A DNA stretch of 64,000 nt from JAVDCA01 sp035293985. Lineage in GTDB: Bacteria; Pseudomonadota; Alphaproteobacteria; Rhizobiales; Xanthobacteraceae. The stretch lies in contig DATGLS010000024.1 in the NCBI GenBank assembly GCA_035293985.1, positions 1 to 64,000 on the forward strand. The letters run 5' to 3'. A model generated the notes under the pieces. The model made no database searches, had not been told where the DNA came from, and was given only the letters and a program-made list of their open reading frames with translations. Below, in pieces: positions 43,080 through 53,110 of this stretch (its first letter is position 1; each line of letters opens with the position of its first letter). The position numbers were made by a program, and so were the translations under genes.

Positions 43080-44996
43080 TCACGCATAGGCGCGCCGCCA
43101 GGCCTGGAACTGCAGCACCGCCCACAATCCGTGCTGGGCATCGCGACGCCCGGCCAGGAACTCGTCGAACCAGCGGCGCACCACCGCGCGATCGAGCAGC
43201 CCGTCCGCCAGCGCGCCCGCCGACAGAAGATCCTCGGCCCATGGCCGCAGCGGTCCCTTGATCCATTCGCCGACCGGGATGCCGAAGCCCATCTTCGGCC
43301 GATCAGTCAGCGCCTTCGGCACGTAACGCGCCAGGATGGCGCGCAGCGGCCGCTTGCCTTCGCGGTTCGCGATCAGGAGGGACGACGGCAGCCGCCAGGC
43401 GAATTCGACCACGCGGTGGTCGAGCAGCGGCACGCGCGCCTCGAGGCTCACCGCCATCGAAGCGCGGTCGACCTTGGTGAGGATGTCGTCAGGCAGATAG
43501 GTCAGCATGTCGAGAAGCCGCAGCTTGCCGATGGTGTCGAGGCCGTGCGTCTCCTGCCCGAAGCGCGCGATGACGTCGGCAGGCTCGCTCACGCCAGGCA
43601 GGAACCGCGCAGGATCAGGCGTATAGGAGACGACGCGGCGATACATGGCGAGCGGATCATCGTCGCCGAGCAGCGCCGCGCCCTTGCGGATCTTGTCGCC
43701 CGGATGGCTCGGCTTGAGGTGGCGCGGCAGCGGCGCTGCGAGCGTATCCCAGGCATCGGCCGAGATGAGCTCGATCGCCTGCGCCGCCATCCGCCGCACC
43801 GCAGCCGGCAGGCGGCGTGCCGCACCGGCGAGCCGGGCGATGCCCTGATAGCGCACATAGCCGCCGAAGGTCTCATCGCCGCCGTCGCCCGAGAGCGCCA
43901 CCGTCACGTGGCCGCGCGCGAGCCGCGACACCAGATAGGTCGGCAGCTGCGAGCTGTCGGCGAAGGGCTCGTCGTAGATCGCCGGCAATTGCGGGATGAT
44001 CGCCTGTGCGTCCGCGGCCGAGAGCTCGAGCTCGGTATGCTCTGTACCGAGATGTCGAGCCACCGCCTTGGCGGCGGCGGCTTCGTTGAAGGCCTGCTCA
44101 CGAAAGCCGATCGAGAAGGTCTTGACCGGGCGGGTCGCGGCGCGCTGCATCAGCGCGACGACCGTCGAGGAATCGATGCCGCCGGACAGGAACGCGCCGA
44201 TCGGCACGTCCGACACCATCTGCCGATTGACGGCGTCGGCGAGCAGATCGTGCAGCTCGTCGAGCACCTCGGCATGCGGCCGGCGATCGGCGGCTGCCTG
44301 GCCGCGCCGCGCAACGTCGGCGACGTCCCAGTAGCGATGCACCGTGACGCCCGCGGGGCTCGCCTCGAGCCTATGGCCGGGCGCAAGCTTGGCGACCTCC
44401 CGATAGATCGCGCCTGGGGCGGGCACGCAGGCGTAGCGCAGATAGCTCGCGAGCGCGCCGGGATCGAGCGTGCAATTGACGCCGCCGAGCGCACGCAACG
44501 CCTTGAGCTCGGACGCGAACGCGAACGTACCGTTCTGTCGCGTCCAGTAGAGCGGCTTGATCCCCAGGCGGTCGCGTGCGAGATGCACGATGCGCGCGCC
44601 GCGATCAAACGCCGCGAAGGCGAATAAACCGTTGGCGCGCGCGAGCGCGCCATCGATGCCGAAGGCCGCAATCGCCTCCACCAGCACCTCGGTGTCGGAC
44701 GTGCCGCGCCACGGCTTGTCGAGCTCGGCCGCCATCTCGGCACGGTTGTAGAGTTCCCCGTTGTAGGTGATGACGATGCGGCCGTCGGCGCTCGTCATCG
44801 GCTGCAGGCCGGTCGGGGTGAGGTCGATGATCGCGAGCCGGCGATGGCCGAGCGCGATGCCGACCTCGGGATCGCTCCAATGACCATCGCCGTCGGGGCC
44901 GCGATAGGCGATCGCATCGGTCATCGCGCGTGCCTGCGCGGCGAGCTCGTCCGCGGGCAGCCCGGTAAATCGCCACAGGCCGGCAATCCCACACAT
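43080..44996 (-). CDS. Asparagine synthase-type amidotransferase (1)
   Basis: A 638-residue AsnB-like protein. MCGIAGLW places the glutaminase cysteine at position 2, and YRGPDGDGHW and ITYNGELYN follow. The synthetase half has GAFLSGGIDSSTVVALM (ATP pyrophosphatase loop) and ALSGDGGDETFGGY. In glycan clusters such enzymes may amidate uronic acids rather than make free asparagine. The ATG overlaps the stop of the GT4 gene as ATGA, so they are translationally coupled. A second AsnB-like gene with the same arrangement lies at 50015. Confidence 0.92.
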   Translation of the reverse strand: MCGIAGLWRFTGLPADELAAQARAMTDAIAYRGPDGDGHWSDPEVGIALGHRRLAIIDLTPTGLQPMTSADGRIVITYNGELYNRAEMAAELDKPWRGTSDTEVLVEAIAAFGIDGALARANGLFAFAAFDRGARIVHLARDRLGIKPLYWTRQNGTFAFASELKALRALGGVNCTLDPGALASYLRYACVPAPGAIYREVAKLAPGHRLEASPAGVTVHRYWDVADVARRGQAAADRRPHAEVLDELHDLLADAVNRQMVSDVPIGAFLSGGIDSSTVVALMQRAATRPVKTFSIGFREQAFNEAAAAKAVARHLGTEHTELELSAADAQAIIPQLPAIYDEPFADSSQLPTYLVSRLARGHVTVALSGDGGDETFGGYVRYQGIARLAGAARRLPAAVRRMAAQAIELISADAWDTLAAPLPRHLKPSHPGDKIRKGAALLGDDDPLAMYRRVVSYTPDPARFLPGVSEPADVIARFGQETHGLDTIGKLRLLDMLTYLPDDILTKVDRASMAVSLEARVPLLDHRVVEFAWRLPSSLLIANREGKRPLRAILARYVPKALTDRPKMGFGIPVGEWIKGPLRPWAEDLLSAGALADGLLDRAVVRRWFDEFLAGRRDAQHGLWAVLQFQAWRRAYA

Positions 44997-46114
44997 CAGG
45001 CGGAGACCCTCGGCCGCTCGGCGAGGCAGGCGCATAGGACCTGATCGATCTCGACCGCCCGCGCGCGCCACGAATGCGCGGCACGCACCAATACGGCGCC
45101 GCGCTGCCCCATGCCCCGCGCCTGTGCCGGGTCGGCGGCGAGCTGCGCGACCGCCCGCGCCAGCGCCGGCGCGTCCCCACAGGGGACGACGAGGCCACAG
45201 CCTCCTTCCCGCACCAGCTCCGACTGCCCGGGAAGCTCGGTCACGACGACGGGAATCCCGCACGCCAGGGTCTCGAACAGCTTGAGCGGATTCATACCGG
45301 TCGACGAGCGTCCGCGCGGGTTGGTCATCGGGATCAGGCCGGCGAGCGCGCCGGCGATGAGGCCCGGAATCTCCTCATAGGGCCGATAGCCCATCCAGCG
45401 GATCGGCAGCCCGGACCGCACCCCAGCCTCGACCAGGTTCTGCCGCACGCCGGTGCCGATGATGACGAGCGGCAGGCCGCGCGGCCAATCCGGCTGACGC
45501 ACCGCGTCGACCATGACATCGACGCCGTGCCAGTCCGTCAGCCCGCCGAAGAACACCACGAACGGCTCCGCGACGATCCGCTCGATCGGATGAAAAAGGT
45601 CGGTGTTGGCGGCGTTGGGCACGACCGAGATGCGGTCATGGCCGGCCTGCTGGCGCAGCCACGCCGCGAGCTCCCGCGCGACGGGAAACAGATGATCCGC
45701 GCGCCGATACTGCGAGACGTAGAGCCAGCGCAACAGCGGACGCAGCGGCGCGAGCCAAGGTCGGCTCACGATGAGATCGAGCTCGGTTCCGTTGATCTCC
45801 TGCACCACCACCCGGCGTTTCAGCCGCGCCGCCATTGCGACCGGCCAAGCGAGCGCGTGGGCGCGCACGTACAGCGCATCGTGATTGTCCAAAGCCCGTA
45901 CGGCGCTCCACATGGTACGCACGTAATCGAACGCCTTGGCGATGGCGTTGCGCGGACGATCCGGGCTCGACGGCCGCGGCGTGAACAGATCTAGGCACCA
46001 TCCGAGCGCACGTAGGTTGCCGACGATCTCGTTGATGTGCACGTAACTCGCCTGCCCCTTGTGCGGCAAGTCGAGCGCGAAATAGGCAATGCTTCCGCGT
46101 CCCGAATTCGACAT
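44996..46114 (-). CDS. GT4 glycosyltransferase (1)
   Basis: A 372-residue GT-B glycosyltransferase. KGQASYVHINEIVGNLRALGW near the start fits the acceptor domain, and the donor domain shows VVFFGGLTDWHGVDVMVDAV, WMGYRPYEEIPGLI, and GMNPLKLFETLACGIPVVVTELPGQSELV with the E-x7-E pattern. It transfers a sugar to the growing glycan at the cytoplasmic membrane face. It is coupled to the downstream AsnB-like gene by a four-base overlap, and diverges from the carbamoyltransferase at 46213. Confidence 0.9.
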   Translation of the reverse strand: MSNSGRGSIAYFALDLPHKGQASYVHINEIVGNLRALGWCLDLFTPRPSSPDRPRNAIAKAFDYVRTMWSAVRALDNHDALYVRAHALAWPVAMAARLKRRVVVQEINGTELDLIVSRPWLAPLRPLLRWLYVSQYRRADHLFPVARELAAWLRQQAGHDRISVVPNAANTDLFHPIERIVAEPFVVFFGGLTDWHGVDVMVDAVRQPDWPRGLPLVIIGTGVRQNLVEAGVRSGLPIRWMGYRPYEEIPGLIAGALAGLIPMTNPRGRSSTGMNPLKLFETLACGIPVVVTELPGQSELVREGGCGLVVPCGDAPALARAVAQLAADPAQARGMGQRGAVLVRAAHSWRARAVEIDQVLCACLAERPRVSA

Positions 46115-46212
46115 CGGCTCGTTCGGTCGGTCGTTTACCGCTGTGTGACTATGCGGGTGCGAAAGGGCCAATTTCGCTTTCAATGTGCTGTGGACGCCGG
46201 TAGATAGATTGG

Positions 46213-47937
46213 ATGGATCAAGAAGCCTACATCCTCGGCATTCACGACGGGCACAATTGTGGCGCAACGCTCACGCGTGGCGGCGCGATCGTCGCGTCGG
46301 TGTCGGAGGAGCGCCTCGTCCGCCGCAAGAACGCCATCGGCTATCCCCGCCGCGCTATCGAGGAGGTGCTTCGCATCGGCGGCATCGAGCCGCATGAGCT
46401 CGCCGAGGTCGTCTACGCCTCGCTGTTCATGCACACGGCCTCGCACCTCGAGGACATCTCGCAATGGTACGCGGTCGGAATGGAGGAGCAGATCGCCGAC
46501 GCACGCACGCCGCCCGAATACGGCCGCAGCATCTTCGCGACGCGCAAGCGCGAGCGCATCGCACAGGTGGTGGACCACCTCGGTGTGGCTGAGAGCCAGG
46601 TCCGCTTCGTCGAGCATCATCTCGCCCATCTCGCCGCCGCCTACTTCACCGCCCCGCGCGCGGCGTTCGACCGGCCGGTGCTCGGCCTCACCTGCGACGG
46701 TGCCGGCGACGGGCTGTGCGCGACCGTCTCGATCTGCCGCGGCAACGCGATCGAACGGATCGCCACGACCGATCGCAACGCCTCGGTCGGCAAGATCTAC
46801 TCGCGCGTCACCTACCTGATGGGCATGACGCCGTGGGAGCACGAGTACAAGCTGATGGGCCTTGCGCCCTATGCCGATCCGAAGCGCGCCGAGGAGGCGG
46901 CGAGATCGCTGCACCGCCTGCTCGGCCTGACCGATGATGGGCTCGGCTTCGCGCTCAAGACCGACCTCTCCACCAACTACTGCTACCGCTATCTGCGCAC
47001 CGAGCTGGAGCGTGTGCGCTTCGACACCATCGCGGGCGCGACGCAGCGCTTCACCGAGGACATGCTGATCGCCTGGGTGCGCGGCTGCATCAAGAGCACC
47101 GGCATCGGCGACATCGTCTGCGGCGGCGGCGTGTTCATGAACGTCAAGGCCAACATGCTGCTCGCCGAGCTGCCCGAGGTGCGCTCGATCTACGTGATGC
47201 CGAGCGCGAGCGATGAATCGCTCTCGATCGGTGCCTGCCTGTCGCGCTTCTACGCCCTCAATCCCGACCTCGACTCGCGCGCAAGCCGCGTCGACCATCT
47301 CTATTTCGGCGGCCGCGACGAAGCCAACACCGAAGCCGCTGCGGTCGAGGAGGCGCGCCGCAGCCTTCAGGTCGGCGTCTCCGAGCCGCCCGACATGAAC
47401 GCCGCGATCGCGGATCTGCTCGGCGGCGGTGAGATCGTCGCCGTGTGCCGCGGGCCGATGGAATGGGGCGCCCGCGCGCTCGGCAATCGCAGCATCCTGT
47501 CGGGCGCCGACGACTATCGCCGGGTCGACCGCATCAATCAGATGATCAAGATGCGCGATTTCTGGATGCCCTTCGCGCCGAGCATCAAGGCCGAGGCCGC
47601 CGACCGCTATTTCGCCGGCGTCAAGGATATCGACTATTCGTTCATGACTTTCGCGGCGCCCGTGCGGCCCGCGGCGTTCGACGAGGTCGTCGCGGGCTCG
47701 CACCCGAAGGACCGCACGATGCGCCCCCAGGTCGTCACCAAGGTCGCAAACTCCGACTACCATGCGGTGATCAGCCATTTCGAGCGGCTGACCGGACGCG
47801 GCGCGGTTCTCAATACCTCGTTCAACCTGCACGGTGAGCCGATCGTCGCGACCGGCCGGGACGCCATTCGCGTGATGGCGGCATCCGACATCCAGTATCT
47901 CGCCCTTAACGATCATCTGCTATCCAAGCGCCCCTGA
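46213..47937 (+). CDS. NodU-family carbamoyltransferase (2)
   Basis: A 574-residue carbamoyltransferase distinct from the one at 32169. The N-terminal half has YILGIHDGHNCGATLTRGG, FVEHHLAHLAAAYF and LTCDGAGDGLC; the C-terminal half has CRGPMEWGARALGNRSIL, FWMPFAPSIK and LNTSFNLHGEPIV. It has no SxtJ/DUF5989 neighbours. It is one of two plus-strand genes (with galE) within a minus-strand cluster, so it probably has its own promoter in the 98-bp gap. Its acceptor is probably a sugar of the same glycan. Confidence 0.92.
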   Translation: MDQEAYILGIHDGHNCGATLTRGGAIVASVSEERLVRRKNAIGYPRRAIEEVLRIGGIEPHELAEVVYASLFMHTASHLEDISQWYAVGMEEQIADARTPPEYGRSIFATRKRERIAQVVDHLGVAESQVRFVEHHLAHLAAAYFTAPRAAFDRPVLGLTCDGAGDGLCATVSICRGNAIERIATTDRNASVGKIYSRVTYLMGMTPWEHEYKLMGLAPYADPKRAEEAARSLHRLLGLTDDGLGFALKTDLSTNYCYRYLRTELERVRFDTIAGATQRFTEDMLIAWVRGCIKSTGIGDIVCGGGVFMNVKANMLLAELPEVRSIYVMPSASDESLSIGACLSRFYALNPDLDSRASRVDHLYFGGRDEANTEAAAVEEARRSLQVGVSEPPDMNAAIADLLGGGEIVAVCRGPMEWGARALGNRSILSGADDYRRVDRINQMIKMRDFWMPFAPSIKAEAADRYFAGVKDIDYSFMTFAAPVRPAAFDEVVAGSHPKDRTMRPQVVTKVANSDYHAVISHFERLTGRGAVLNTSFNLHGEPIVATGRDAIRVMAASDIQYLALNDHLLSKRP

Positions 47938-47952
47938 CATGCAAGGGCACGC

Positions 47953-48936
47953 ATGACGATCCTGGTGACCGGCGGCGCCGGCTATATCGGCAGTCATATG
48001 GTGCACGCGCTGATCGATGCCGGCGAGCGCGTCGTCATCCTCGACGACCTTTCCACCGGATTCGACTGGGCGATACCGAAGAGCGCGGCGCTCGTCGTGG
48101 GCGAGACCGGCGACCAGCCGCTCGTCGCCGATCTGATCGCCCGGCACAGCGTCGATTCGATCATCCACTTCGCGGCGTCGATCGTCGTTCCCGATTCGGT
48201 TTCCGATCCGCTCGGCTACTATCGCAACAACACCGCCAATTCGCGCTCGCTGATCGAATGCGCCGTCCGGGGCGGGGTGAAGCGCTTCATCTTTTCCTCC
48301 ACCGCCGCGGTCTACGGCAATCCTGACCAGGTTCCGGTCGGCGAGGATGATCCGGTCAAGCCGATGTCGCCTTACGGGTCCTCGAAGCTGATGACCGAGA
48401 TCATGCTGCGGGATGCCGGCGCCGCACACGGTCTCGCTCATGTCATCCTGCGCTACTTCAACGTGGCGGGCGCCGACCCGGCGCTGCGCACCGGCCAGTC
48501 GACCAAAGGGGCGACGCACCTGATCAAGGTCGCGGTCGAGACGGCGCTCGGCCTGCGGTCGAAAATGATGGTGTTCGGCATCGACTATCCGACGCCCGAC
48601 GGCACCTGCGTCCGCGACTACATCCACGTCAGCGATCTCGTGCGCGCACATTCGGATGCGCTCGCCTACCTGCGTGGTGGCGGCGCCTCGACCACGCTCA
48701 ACTGCGGCTATGGCCGCGGATTTTCCGTGCTCGAGGTGATCGACACGGTGAAGCGCATCTCGGGTGCCGATTTCACGGTCGAGACGGCACCGCGTCGTGC
48801 CGGCGATCCGGCGTGCATCGTCGCCGCCTCCGACCGCATCCGTGCGACACTCGGTTGGCGCCCGCGACTCGACGATCTTTCGACCATCGCGCGCCACGCG
48901 CTCGAATGGGAGCGCAAGCTCGCCGCCAGGCGCTAG
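47953..48936 (+). CDS. galE: UDP-glucose 4-epimerase
   Basis: A 327-residue GalE-type SDR enzyme: ILVTGGAGYIGSHMVHALIDAG, IIHFAASIVVPDSVSDPLGYYRNN, SSTAAVYGNP, SPYGSSKLMTE (YxxxK) and DYIHVSDLVRAH. It interconverts UDP-glucose and UDP-galactose. It starts 15 bp after the carbamoyltransferase stop and is on the same strand, forming a two-gene operon. Assignment to GalE rather than another UDP-hexose epimerase rests on these motifs. Confidence 0.92.
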   Translation: MTILVTGGAGYIGSHMVHALIDAGERVVILDDLSTGFDWAIPKSAALVVGETGDQPLVADLIARHSVDSIIHFAASIVVPDSVSDPLGYYRNNTANSRSLIECAVRGGVKRFIFSSTAAVYGNPDQVPVGEDDPVKPMSPYGSSKLMTEIMLRDAGAAHGLAHVILRYFNVAGADPALRTGQSTKGATHLIKVAVETALGLRSKMMVFGIDYPTPDGTCVRDYIHVSDLVRAHSDALAYLRGGGASTTLNCGYGRGFSVLEVIDTVKRISGADFTVETAPRRAGDPACIVAASDRIRATLGWRPRLDDLSTIARHALEWERKLAARR

Positions 48937-49009
48937 CGCTCACGCCTGCCTCCGGCGCCGCAGGATTTGTCATGCCCGCTATTGGTCCTTCTTGGGTCGC
49001 GGCAGTAAT

Positions 49010-49987
49010 CTAATTGCCGGCGATCGAGCTCCGCACGCCCGGCTCGCGCAACAGCCGCTCGAAATATTCCGTGGTCTTCTTCAGGCCCTCCTTGAGCGGC
49101 GTCTTCGGCGCCCAGCCAAGCGCCTTCTGCGCCTTGGCGATGTCCGGTTGACGCTGCCGCGGATCATCTTCCGGCCGCGGACGATGCACGATCTTGGAGC
49201 GCGCACCCGTCAGGTCGATCACGGCCGCCGCCAGCTCGCGGATCGAGAATTCCTGCGGATTGCCGAGATTGATCGGGCCGATCGTATCGTCGCCGGTGGC
49301 CATCAGGCGAACCAAGCCGTCGATGAGGTCGTCAACGTAGCAGAACGAGCGTGTCTGCGAGCCGTCGCCGTAGATTGTGATGTCCTTGCCGAGCAGCGCC
49401 TGCACGATGAAGTTCGAGACCACGCGCCCGTCATTCGGATGCATGCGGGGCCCGTAGGTATTGAAGATGCGTGCGACCTTGATGCGGACCCGATTCTGCC
49501 GCCAATAGTCGAAGAACAGCGTCTCGGCGCAGCGCTTTCCCTCGTCGTAGCAGGAGCGGATGCCGATCGGATTGACACGGCCCCAATATTCCTCGGGTTG
49601 CGGATGGATCTCCGGGTCGCCATAGACCTCGGAGGTCGAAGCCTGCAGGATTTTCGCGCGCAGGCGCTTGGCGAGGCCGAGCATGTTGATCGCGCCATGC
49701 ACGCTCGTCTTGGTCGTTTGTACCGGGTCGTGCTGATAGTGCACGGGCGAGGCCGGACAGGCGAGATTGAAGATCTGATCGACCTCGACGAACAGCGGCA
49801 GCGTCACGTCGTGCCGCAGCAGCTCGAACGCCTTGTGGTCCCTGAGCGCGTCGAGATTGCGGTGGGCGCCGGTGAAGAAGTTGTCGAGGCAGATCACGCG
49901 CGCCCCGCTCTCCAACAGGCGCTCGCACAAGTGCGAGCCGAGGAAGCCGGCGCCGCCCGTGACCAGAATGCGCGTTTCCAGATGCAT
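49010..49987 (-). CDS. UDP-glucuronate decarboxylase (UDP-xylose synthase)
   Basis: A 325-residue SDR enzyme with RILVTGGAGFLGSHLCERLL, FNLACPASPVHYQHDPVQTTKTSV, ASTSEVYGDPEIHPQPEEYWG, SCYDEGKRCAETL (YxxxK) and IFNTYGPRMHPNDGRVVSNF. These are diagnostic of UXS. It converts UDP-glucuronate to UDP-xylose. The ATG at 49987 (MHLETR) is preferred over a TTG one codon upstream. It follows the AsnB-like gene at 50015 by 27 bp on the same strand. Confidence 0.93.
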   Translation of the reverse strand: MHLETRILVTGGAGFLGSHLCERLLESGARVICLDNFFTGAHRNLDALRDHKAFELLRHDVTLPLFVEVDQIFNLACPASPVHYQHDPVQTTKTSVHGAINMLGLAKRLRAKILQASTSEVYGDPEIHPQPEEYWGRVNPIGIRSCYDEGKRCAETLFFDYWRQNRVRIKVARIFNTYGPRMHPNDGRVVSNFIVQALLGKDITIYGDGSQTRSFCYVDDLIDGLVRLMATGDDTIGPINLGNPQEFSIRELAAAVIDLTGARSKIVHRPRPEDDPRQRQPDIAKAQKALGWAPKTPLKEGLKKTTEYFERLLREPGVRSSIAGN

Positions 49988-50014
49988 CAATCAGACTCCT
50001 GGCGCGGTGCGGCC

Positions 50015-51922
50015 TCAGGCGTAAGAGACATCGAACACCTCGATCCAGCGAATGAGGTTGACGGTGCGCCACAGATCGAAACCGAAAGCCTGCGAGCGAG
50101 CCACCCGGCGCTCGAGGGCCTCGAGCGCCTCGGCGGCGCGCAGCCACGGCAGCGAGCGGGCGGTCTCCGAGCCGAGCACACGCGCGAACCACGGACGCAA
50201 GGCCCGCGCCCACAGGCGGTCTGGAGTCGCAAACCCGATTTTGTCGCGCCGGTCGAGGATGGCGTCCGGAACGAGGCCGCGCATTGCCGCGCGCAGCACC
50301 GCTTTCGAGGTCGCGTCGGCGTCGATCAGATGTACCGACGGCTGCGCGTAGGCGAATTTGGCGAGCGCCGTGGTCAGGAAAGGCACGCGCGATTCGATCG
50401 CGAACGCCATCGAGTTGCGGTCCTCGTAACGCAACAGCGCCGGCAGGACCGTATCGGTCAGGCTTTGCGCCAGCGCCTGGTGGAGGAAATCCTTCTGCCA
50501 GCGGGGCGCTGCGCCGGCCGTGAGCAGCCCGCGCTCGGCGAACCACCTCGCGTCGATCCACGGCGGCAGCAACGGGCGCCCGATCAGATCGCGCGCGAAT
50601 GCGCGCAGCGATGCGGGCACCGCCGGCTCGAACGCCTGGGCGATCAGGCCCGCGTGCACGCCCGGCAGTGCGAGCATCCGGCGGATGAGCCGCATCGCCC
50701 CGCCCCACTCGAATCGCGCGATCAGCTCGCTGAGCCGGCGGGCGAGATACGGCCGATAGCCGGCGAAGAGCTCGTCCGCCCCCTGCCCATCGAGCATCAC
50801 CTTGATGCCGTTCGCGGCCGCGAGCCTCATCACCCGATGCTGGGCGTAGATCGACAGGCTGCCGAACGGCTCGCCCTGGGTTGCCACCAGCGCGTCGATG
50901 TCGGCGACGATCTCGTCGGGCCTGATGCGCACGTTGGCGCGGTGAGCACCGGCGGACGCCGCGGCGAGCTCGATGAACGGTGTTTCGTCCACGTCCGAGC
51001 CTTCGGCGAGGAAGCTGAAGGTGTGGATGGCAACGTCCTCGCCGCCAACCGCGCGCACACCGGCGAGGATCGAGGAGGAATCAACGCCACCCGACAGCGC
51101 GATGCCGAGCGGCACGTCGCTGCGCAGGTGCAGCTTGATCGAGTCGAGAAAAAGGCCGCGCAGGTCGCGGGCGGCGTGTGCGCAAGGCATCGGTTGCGGC
51201 GCAATCTGCGCATGCCAATAGGTGACAGGCGACGGCGCCGTCGGCGCGTCGAGGGCAATCGTTGCCCACGTGCCGGCCGGCAGGCTGCGGATCGCGGAAA
51301 AGAGCGTGGCCGGGCCTGCATCGGTGGCCCCGGCGGCGAGGAAAAGGCTGGTGCGCGCGACCTCCGCCGTCCTGCGCACGCCGGGCACCTCGAGCAGCGG
51401 ACCGATCTCCGAGGCGAGCGCGATGCAGTCGCTGCCGAGCGCCCAGAACAGCGGCTTGATGCCGAACGGGTCACGCGCGATGAAGAGCTCGCGCTTCTGC
51501 CGGTCGAGCATGGCGAACGCGAACATGCCGACGAAGCGCGCCAGCGCTGCGGGCCCCCACGCCGCAAAGGCCGCGATCAGGACCTCGCTGTCCGAGCTCG
51601 TATGAAAGACGTGGCCGGCACGGGAGAGCTCCTCGCGCAACTCCACATAATTGTAGATCTCGCCGTTGAAGATGAGAACGAGGCGCCCGTCGACCGATGC
51701 CATCGGTTGGTCGGCGCGGCGATCGAGATCGATGATGGCAAGCCGGCGATGCACCAGCGCGACCTCCGCCGTCACCGGATCGCACGGCGCGGCGTCGCGC
51801 CGATACGTCGCGAGGCCCGACCCGTCCGGGCCGCGATGAGCCAGCGTCCGGTCCAATCGGTCGAGCAAGCCCGGCGCGACCGTGGCGCCGGCCAACGTCA
51901 CGATGGCCGCGATCCCGCACAT
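50015..51922 (-). CDS. Asparagine synthase-type amidotransferase (2)
   Basis: A 635-residue AsnB-like enzyme. The ATG at 51922 is chosen over a GTG one codon earlier because it puts the glutaminase cysteine at position 2 (MCGIAAIV). Other motifs are HRGPDGSG, IFNGEIYNYVELRE, GIALSGGVDSSSILAG and VMLDGQGADELFAGY. It overlaps the GT4 stop as ATGA, copying the layout at 43080-46114, although the two AsnB proteins are clearly diverged. An amidation role in polysaccharide tailoring is inferred. Confidence 0.92.
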   Translation of the reverse strand: MCGIAAIVTLAGATVAPGLLDRLDRTLAHRGPDGSGLATYRRDAAPCDPVTAEVALVHRRLAIIDLDRRADQPMASVDGRLVLIFNGEIYNYVELREELSRAGHVFHTSSDSEVLIAAFAAWGPAALARFVGMFAFAMLDRQKRELFIARDPFGIKPLFWALGSDCIALASEIGPLLEVPGVRRTAEVARTSLFLAAGATDAGPATLFSAIRSLPAGTWATIALDAPTAPSPVTYWHAQIAPQPMPCAHAARDLRGLFLDSIKLHLRSDVPLGIALSGGVDSSSILAGVRAVGGEDVAIHTFSFLAEGSDVDETPFIELAAASAGAHRANVRIRPDEIVADIDALVATQGEPFGSLSIYAQHRVMRLAAANGIKVMLDGQGADELFAGYRPYLARRLSELIARFEWGGAMRLIRRMLALPGVHAGLIAQAFEPAVPASLRAFARDLIGRPLLPPWIDARWFAERGLLTAGAAPRWQKDFLHQALAQSLTDTVLPALLRYEDRNSMAFAIESRVPFLTTALAKFAYAQPSVHLIDADATSKAVLRAAMRGLVPDAILDRRDKIGFATPDRLWARALRPWFARVLGSETARSLPWLRAAEALEALERRVARSQAFGFDLWRTVNLIRWIEVFDVSYA

Positions 51923-53079
51923 CACGAGGCTGCTTTCCGGCGCTCGGTGAGCTCACGGTAGAGCGCGGCGACGCGGCGCGCATTGACATGCAGATCGTGG
52001 TCGCGCGCAACGCGCGCCTTGAGACGGTCAGCGCGGCGACGGGCTTCTCCGGGATCGGCCCGCATCGCGCGCAGAGCCTCGATCAACGCGTCGACATCGC
52101 GCGGCGTGAACGCATATCCGCAATCGTCAGCGAGCAGATTGGCGAGCCCGCCAGTCCGGCCGCCGATGACAGGAATGCCGGCAGCGCCGGCCTCGACCGC
52201 AGACAAGCCAAGTCCCTCGTGCCAGGACGGCAGGACGAAAACGTCGGCGGCGGCGAGCAGAGTGGGGATCTCGCTATTCGCTCGCGGCCCGAGCAGGCGC
52301 ACCCCCGGCCCCTCGGGTTGTACCGGTCCGGCGCCGACGAACAGCGCGACCACATCACGCCACGCCACGCGGCGCAGCGCTTCGGCGAGATCGAGCACGC
52401 CTTTCTGCCGAAGGAGAGCACCGACATAGAGGACGACGAACGTGTCGTCGGCGATGCGGAGCTCGGCGCGAATTTTCGCCCGGTCGGGGGCGGCCGAAAA
52501 GCGCGCGAGATCGACGCCGATCGACAGCGGCTCGGGCAGAACACCGGTCAACGCTCGCGTCGTCTCGGCAAGGTCGGGACTGTTGGCGATCACGTGATCC
52601 GCACCGCGCACCGCCTCCTCGAGCAGCCGGCGCATGCGCCGGTTATAGCCGGGATAGATATAGGCGTCGTCGCCGAGCACGCTCAGCAGGAGCGGAACGC
52701 CGAAGCGCTGCTTGAGCCGCAAGGCGGCCGCGCCGCATGGATAGGCGAAATGCGCGTGGATGACATCGGGCCGCGATGCGCCGCGGCAGGCGAAGGCCTG
52801 CGTTAGGTGGGCGAAGCCGTAGCGCGTCTCACGTGGCGTCGTCAGGTAGCGCGGACGATGCACCACAATCGGTCCGTCGCTTTCGCGACGCGGCTGCTGT
52901 TGATACGCCGCCCAGCGCGGCCGACGGCCGGCGAGTCCCGGCGGGACCCATGGTGTCGGCGCGAGCACCGTGACGTCGATCCCGGCCTGCGTCAGCGCAC
53001 GCGCCTGTGTCTGATGGAACACGAAGCCGGTCGGATTCGCCGCAGAGGGATATCCCGGCGTGATCCAAAGAGCGTGCAT
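51922..53079 (-). CDS. GT4 glycosyltransferase (2)
   Basis: A 385-residue GT-B enzyme starting MHALWITPGYPSAANPTGFVFHQTQARAL. The donor half has VVLYVGALLRQKGVLDLAEAL, RLLGPRANSEIPTLLAAADVFVLPSWHEGLGLSAVEAGAAGIPVIGG, with the usual E-x7-E. It probably adds a hexose to the lipid-linked glycan. It is coupled with the downstream AsnB-like gene. The upstream Gfo/Idh gene ends 31 bp away. Confidence 0.9.
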   Translation of the reverse strand: MHALWITPGYPSAANPTGFVFHQTQARALTQAGIDVTVLAPTPWVPPGLAGRRPRWAAYQQQPRRESDGPIVVHRPRYLTTPRETRYGFAHLTQAFACRGASRPDVIHAHFAYPCGAAALRLKQRFGVPLLLSVLGDDAYIYPGYNRRMRRLLEEAVRGADHVIANSPDLAETTRALTGVLPEPLSIGVDLARFSAAPDRAKIRAELRIADDTFVVLYVGALLRQKGVLDLAEALRRVAWRDVVALFVGAGPVQPEGPGVRLLGPRANSEIPTLLAAADVFVLPSWHEGLGLSAVEAGAAGIPVIGGRTGGLANLLADDCGYAFTPRDVDALIEALRAMRADPGEARRRADRLKARVARDHDLHVNARRVAALYRELTERRKAAS

Positions 53080-53110
53080 GGCGATCCCGGGCTTTGGTCC
53101 CCGGACAAGC

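Noticed and set aside
43080..51922. Calling the two AsnB-like genes asparagine biosynthesis genes
   Set aside because: Their coupling to glycosyltransferases within a glycan cluster makes a tailoring role more likely; free asparagine synthesis cannot be excluded but is not supported.
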